From: Syntrophomonadaceae bacterium
GTDB lineage: Bacteria > Bacillota > Dethiobacteria > DTU022
Direction of reading: 5' to 3'
NCBI GenBank assembly: GCA_003552365.1
Contig: PUKR01000007.1
Coordinates: 1-8,825 of the forward strand
Length of the DNA stretch: 8,825 nucleotides
Shown here: in pieces, positions 5,892 through 8,825 of the stretch
How the letters are laid out: each line of letters opens with the position of its first letter
Position numbering within the stretch: position 1 is the first letter of the stretch
Translations under genes and position numbers: made by a program
Notes under the pieces: generated by a model
What the model was told of the DNA's origin: nothing
Databases searched by the model: none
The model's input: only the letters and a program-made list of their open reading frames with translations

Positions 5892-6914
5892 ATGGCACCG
5901 GTTATCATTAATCTAGTTGCGGCCCGATCTAAAACCGGGAAAACTACAATCCTGGAGAAATTGCTGCCCGAACTAAAACAAAGAGGCCTGCGGGTTGCTG
6001 CCCTAAAAGGTAATTTGAAAGAGTACGATCTTGATTTGCCGGGAAAAGACAGCTGGCGTTTTGCCCGGGCCGGAGCGGATATTTCCGGATTTACCACCCC
6101 GGATCAATACATTTTGCTAGGAACTGCCCATGGTAACTCCACCGGTAACGGGAGTATAGAAGCTGTCTCCAGATTGCTGAAGGATTTTGATTTAATAATC
6201 ATCGAGGGCAATAAAAAAAGCAGCTACCCCAAAATCGAAGTTTTCCGCCGGGAACCTGGCAGCAAACCACTCTTGCCGGATAATACAGTCGCTGTTATTA
6301 CTGACGATAAAACTCTCGATCTTGATCTGCCCCTGTTTGCCATGGAAGATACTGCAGGGTTAGCCGATTTTATTTGTAACCAAATTAGTAACCCCGGCGC
6401 TGTTAACTCCGGCAAAACAGGCAAACTGACCCATTTTGACCAGGCCGGGAGACCCCACATGGTCGACGTCAGCGCCAAAGAACAGACCATGCGCGAAGCC
6501 TACGCCAGGGGAAAGATAACCATGAAGCAAGAAACTTTAAGGTTAATCCAATCCGGAAATATAAAGAAAGGTGATGTATTAAGCGTTGCTCAAGTGGCGG
6601 CAATCATGGCAGTTAAAGAAACCGGTCGAATCATTCCGATGGCTCACCCGCTTGGTGTTTCCGGGGTAGCAGTTGATTTCAACCCGGTGGAAGATAATCC
6701 TGCCCGGATTGAAATTGGTGTCAGGGTTAAACTTGCCGGGCAAACGGGAGTTGAAATGGAAGCTTTAACCGGGGTCAGCGCCGCTGCTTTAACCATCTAT
6801 GATATGTGCAAGGCCGTGGATAAAAACATGGTCATTGAAAATATACGCCTGGTAGAAAAGAAAGGAGGTCGCTCCGGTCATTACCGCCGTGAGAATGATC
6901 AATGGCAGAAATAA
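5892..6914 (+). CDS. moaC: MobB-MoaC fusion protein
   Basis: A 340-residue protein joining two cofactor enzymes. Residues 1 to about 170 are MobB-like: a P-loop region ARSKTGKT at 11-18, GKDSWRFARAGAD at 51-63, and the DLIIIEGNK...PKIEV block at 100-117. The P-loop is unusual, since the first Gly of GxxxxGK[ST] is Ala11; the Lys-Thr core is intact. Residues 178 to about 334 are a complete MoaC, cyclic pyranopterin monophosphate synthase, with HMVDVSAK at 189-196, K226 of KKGD, H252, GVEMEALT (E288, E290) and YDMCK (D304, K307), so the known catalytic residues are kept. The usual LCHPL reads MAHPL here. The frame runs open upstream to 5826, but ATG 5892 with GAGGTGA at 5881-5887 is preferred, 13 bases after moaA. 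Fusion places MoaC beside MoaA, whose product it uses. Confidence 0.93.
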   Translation: MAPVIINLVAARSKTGKTTILEKLLPELKQRGLRVAALKGNLKEYDLDLPGKDSWRFARAGADISGFTTPDQYILLGTAHGNSTGNGSIEAVSRLLKDFDLIIIEGNKKSSYPKIEVFRREPGSKPLLPDNTVAVITDDKTLDLDLPLFAMEDTAGLADFICNQISNPGAVNSGKTGKLTHFDQAGRPHMVDVSAKEQTMREAYARGKITMKQETLRLIQSGNIKKGDVLSVAQVAAIMAVKETGRIIPMAHPLGVSGVAVDFNPVEDNPARIEIGVRVKLAGQTGVEMEALTGVSAAALTIYDMCKAVDKNMVIENIRLVEKKGGRSGHYRRENDQWQK

Positions 6915-7816
6915 TTGCTGTATGCACCAGTGCTAACAAAGGTGAAAGGAAAAAAAATATAGGCGAAAGCTATTTGATTAAAGACAAGGGGTTAAAGGAC
7001 GATGCCCATGCCGGGTTTGCTCATCGCCAGGTCAGTTTGCTGGCTGAAGAAAGCATCGCCAAAATGGTTGCCCGGGGGTTGGAGGTCGGCCCCGGAGATT
7101 TTGCCGAAAACCTGACCACCAGGGGTATCGACCTGGTTAATCTACCGGTAGGCACCAGGCTTTTAGCCGGCACAGAAGCAATCCTGCGGGTAAGCCAGGT
7201 CGGTAAGGAGTGCCACGACCGCTGTGCCATCTATTACCAGGCCGGGGACTGTGTGATGCCCCGGGAAGGAATTTTTGCCGAGGTTATAAAAGATGGGAAA
7301 ATAAAGGTGGGCGATGAACTGATCCTTAAAAATTCATACCGTTTCGGGGTGATTACCGCCAGCGATAAAGGCGCCGGGGGAGAGAGAAAAGACGAAAGCG
7401 GTCCCGTAATAGAAGAAATGCTTTTACCTTATGGCGAGGTTGTTAATTCAGCAATCATTCCCGATGAGCGGGCAGGCCTGGCCGAAGCGATGAAAAAAAT
7501 GGCCGGCGCGAATATTGACGCTGTCTTTACCACCGGGGGAACCGGCCTTAGCCCCCGTGATATTACCCCCGAAGCCACCCTTGATGTGGTAGAACGCCTG
7601 GTGCCGGGAATCCCGGAAGCAATCCGCCGGGAAACCGCGAAAAATACCAGTAAAGCAATGCTGTCAAGGGGAACGGCCGGGATCGTGGGTTCGACTTTAA
7701 TCATCAACCTGCCGGGCAGCCCCAGGGCAGTCCGGGAATGCCTGTCAGTAATTTCCCCCGTCCTTGAACATGCCCTTGAAATATTAACCGGCCGCGGCGG
7801 GGAATGTGCCAGATAA
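6902..7816 (+). CDS. mogA: MOSC domain-MogA fusion (molybdopterin adenylyltransferase)
   Basis: A 304-residue two-domain protein. Residues 1 to about 142 are a MOSC domain with HAGFAHRQVSLL at 36-47, ENLTTRGI at 69-76, and the conserved cysteine segment with Cys104, Cys108 and Cys117 before PREGIFAEV. MOSC domains bind pterin cofactors or handle sulfur. Residues about 146-300 are a MogA/MoaB domain, which adenylylates molybdopterin with ATP before MoeA inserts the metal: GVITASDKG at 149-157, TTGGTGLSPRD at 210-220, PGIPEAIR at 235-242 and LPGSP at 270-274. The start at 6902 overlaps the end of mobB-moaC by 13 bases and has only a weak GTGAG just upstream, so translation is probably coupled. 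Last gene of the run. MOSC-MogA fusions occur in other anaerobes; what the MOSC half does here is inference. Confidence 0.93.
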   Translation: MAEIIAVCTSANKGERKKNIGESYLIKDKGLKDDAHAGFAHRQVSLLAEESIAKMVARGLEVGPGDFAENLTTRGIDLVNLPVGTRLLAGTEAILRVSQVGKECHDRCAIYYQAGDCVMPREGIFAEVIKDGKIKVGDELILKNSYRFGVITASDKGAGGERKDESGPVIEEMLLPYGEVVNSAIIPDERAGLAEAMKKMAGANIDAVFTTGGTGLSPRDITPEATLDVVERLVPGIPEAIRRETAKNTSKAMLSRGTAGIVGSTLIINLPGSPRAVRECLSVISPVLEHALEILTGRGGECAR

Positions 7817-7846
7817 AATCCGGGTTAACCCTTATAAATTAAGGCA

Positions 7847-7899
7847 ACCCGCAGCTTAATTCTTAATCGTTTGCCAGGGCAATTGTACTTGTTGCGGGT
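7847..7899. terminator. Possible bidirectional terminator structure between convergent genes
   Basis: ACCCGCA at 7847-7853 can pair with TGCGGGT at 7893-7899, enclosing a smaller TTGC/GCAA hairpin at 7871-7882. It sits in the 111-base gap where the cofactor genes and the minus-strand gene converge, the right place for a terminator. The loop is long and the T-runs on either side are poor, so this is weak. No better terminator is visible in the gap. Confidence 0.22.
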
Positions 7900-7927
7900 G
7901 AGGTGGCCTATGCTTATCCGCAACTAC

Positions 7928-8662
7928 TTATTCTTTAAGGGCGCTAAGAATGGAACGCAGCCTTTCCCGGTAACCGGCAGTTTCGATGACCGTACCGGTA
8001 ACCACTATATCTGCACCGGCCTGGCGTACACGCCTGGCATCAATTGCCGTGCGAATTCCGCCTCCGACGATCAGGGGAATCTTAATTTCTCTTTTAACCG
8101 CGCGGATCATCCCGGCCGGGACCGGTTGGGCGGCCCCGTTTCCGGCTTCAAGAAAAACATATGACATTCCCATATACTGGGCGGTCAGGGCATAGCCGAT
8201 AGCCTGCCAGAAGTTATCACGGGTAACTAAATCTGCTTCTCCAATCTCTCCAAGCTTCATCCCCGGTTCAATCATAATATAGCCTATAGATAAAACTTCG
8301 ACATCCAGCCGGCTCAAAACAGACGAGAGGCGCGACTGGGTCCCGCTGATAAACTGTGAGTTACGGGAATTAAGCAAGCTCAAAAATAGAAATGCGTCAA
8401 GGTTTAAACAGACCGACTCGGTACCGGTTGGAAAAAAAAGCACCGGGATGGAAGTTTTCTGTTTAACCAACTCGGCCGTCTCGGTAAGTGCTCGCTGGGT
8501 AACTCCCGAGGAACCCCCGACAAATATCAAATCGCTTCCGACATCCTGGGCAGTTTCAGCAAGCCTGCCTGCCGCCTCGGGTACCTGCCGGGAAGGATCT
8601 ATCAGCGTTATATGAACCGCACCCTGTTCCAGTTTTTGTTCAATATAGTTTCTGACACTCAT
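7928..8662 (-). CDS. Geranylgeranylglyceryl phosphate synthase-like protein (GGGPS/PcrB family)
   Basis: A 244-residue TIM-barrel prenyltransferase-like protein. The family joins a polyprenyl diphosphate to sn-glycerol-1-phosphate, the first ether bond of archaeal-type lipids. Signatures are HITLIDPSR at 17-25 with metal-binding Asp22, VGGSSG at 48-53, the DAFLFLSLLNSRN block at 89-101, YIMIEPGMKLGE at 128-139, FLEAGNGA at 170-177, VGGGIRT at 199-205 and ADIVVTGTVIE at 217-227, together forming the phosphate-binding and active-site loops. Length and motifs look more like the archaeal group II enzymes than Bacillus PcrB. The start ATG at 8660-8662 has AGAAGG nine bases upstream. It is transcribed alone, convergent with the Moco genes, from a strong promoter. 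Prenyl length and in vivo product are unknown; no glycerol-1-phosphate dehydrogenase is in the window. Confidence 0.88.
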   Translation of the reverse strand: MSVRNYIEQKLEQGAVHITLIDPSRQVPEAAGRLAETAQDVGSDLIFVGGSSGVTQRALTETAELVKQKTSIPVLFFPTGTESVCLNLDAFLFLSLLNSRNSQFISGTQSRLSSVLSRLDVEVLSIGYIMIEPGMKLGEIGEADLVTRDNFWQAIGYALTAQYMGMSYVFLEAGNGAAQPVPAGMIRAVKREIKIPLIVGGGIRTAIDARRVRQAGADIVVTGTVIETAGYRERLRSILSALKE

Positions 8663-8740
8663 GGCTCTTAACCTTCTTTTTTTGATTGCTGATTGGCAAC
8701 CAGCTTATTATTTGACCATTCTCATCTACATTCTAAGCTT

Positions 8741-8769
8741 ATTATAATTGAGATCGCTCTTTTTGACAA
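8741..8769 (-). promoter_or_regulatory. Sigma-A-like promoter for the GGGPS-like gene
   Basis: On the minus strand, -35 TTGTCA (8764-8769) and -10 TATAAT (8741-8746) are separated by exactly 17 bases, a near-consensus promoter. Predicted initiation near 8734 gives a leader of about 70 bases before the ATG at 8662. Confidence 0.75.
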
Positions 8770-8791
8770 CTAAGCAGAAGTGCACAATAAA
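8763..8791 (+). promoter_or_regulatory. Possible divergent promoter reading out of the window
   Basis: On the + strand, a perfect -35 TTGACA at 8763-8768 is followed after 17 bases by AATAAA (8786-8791), a 4/6 -10. It shares bases with the -35 of the minus-strand promoter, so the two would compete for polymerase. No start codon with a ribosome binding site is seen in the remaining 34 bases, so its gene, if any, lies beyond the window. Confidence 0.35.
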
Positions 8792-8825
8792 GCCAATCAA
8801 AGCGCTTCATAATAACCATTCTCTG

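Noticed and set aside
7871..8195. Plus-strand frames opposite the GGGPS-like gene
   Set aside because: They overlap the conserved C-terminal half of GGGPS on the other strand and have no recognisable domain.

Overview
The window looks like a chromosomal segment from an anaerobic Gram-positive bacterium of the Firmicutes (Bacillota), most like the Peptococcaceae/Desulfotomaculum-Pelotomaculum type or a related clostridial lineage. This rests on strong AGGAGG-type ribosome binding sites, sigma-A-like promoters, roughly half GC content, the domain fusions seen in the cofactor genes, and a split chromate-transporter pair. The species is inference; no rRNA or other marker is present.

Layout. (1) 15-1081, + strand: two short, overlapping membrane-protein genes, a heterodimeric short-chain ChrA-type transporter. 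(2) 1070-1262: an extended -10 promoter, then a molybdenum-cofactor (Moco) riboswitch aptamer, then a perfect hairpin that buries the AGGAGG ribosome binding site of the next gene. (3) 1263-4565: two moeA paralogues in tandem. The second starts with TTG and carries a C-terminal periplasmic-binding-protein-like domain. (4) 4566-4882: a 317-base gap filled by a highly structured, unidentified 223-nt element. It is closed by a 20-bp long-range stem and flanked by 7-bp direct repeats. (5) 4883-7816: moaA, a mobB-moaC fusion and a MOSC-mogA fusion, packed with a 13-nt gap and a 13-nt overlap. (6) 7928-8662, - strand: a geranylgeranylglyceryl-phosphate-synthase-like gene convergent with the cofactor genes. 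It has its own well-formed promoter at 8741-8769, which overlaps a possible divergent promoter leading out of the window.

How the genes fit together. MoaA and MoaC convert GTP to cyclic pyranopterin monophosphate. MPT synthase (MoaD/MoaE) would then make molybdopterin but is not encoded here. The MogA domain adenylylates molybdopterin, and MoeA inserts the metal. The MobB domain may assist nucleotide attachment, and the MOSC domain suggests sulfur transfer or pterin binding. Having two MoeA proteins, one fused to an oxyanion-binding-like domain, fits an organism that handles both molybdenum and tungsten, but that is inference. The riboswitch would provide end-product feedback on the first moeA, and perhaps on the second.

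The strongest candidates for something not yet described are the structured element at 4578-4800 and the layered control of moeA: aptamer, possible out-of-frame leader ORF, and a hairpin hiding the ribosome binding site.
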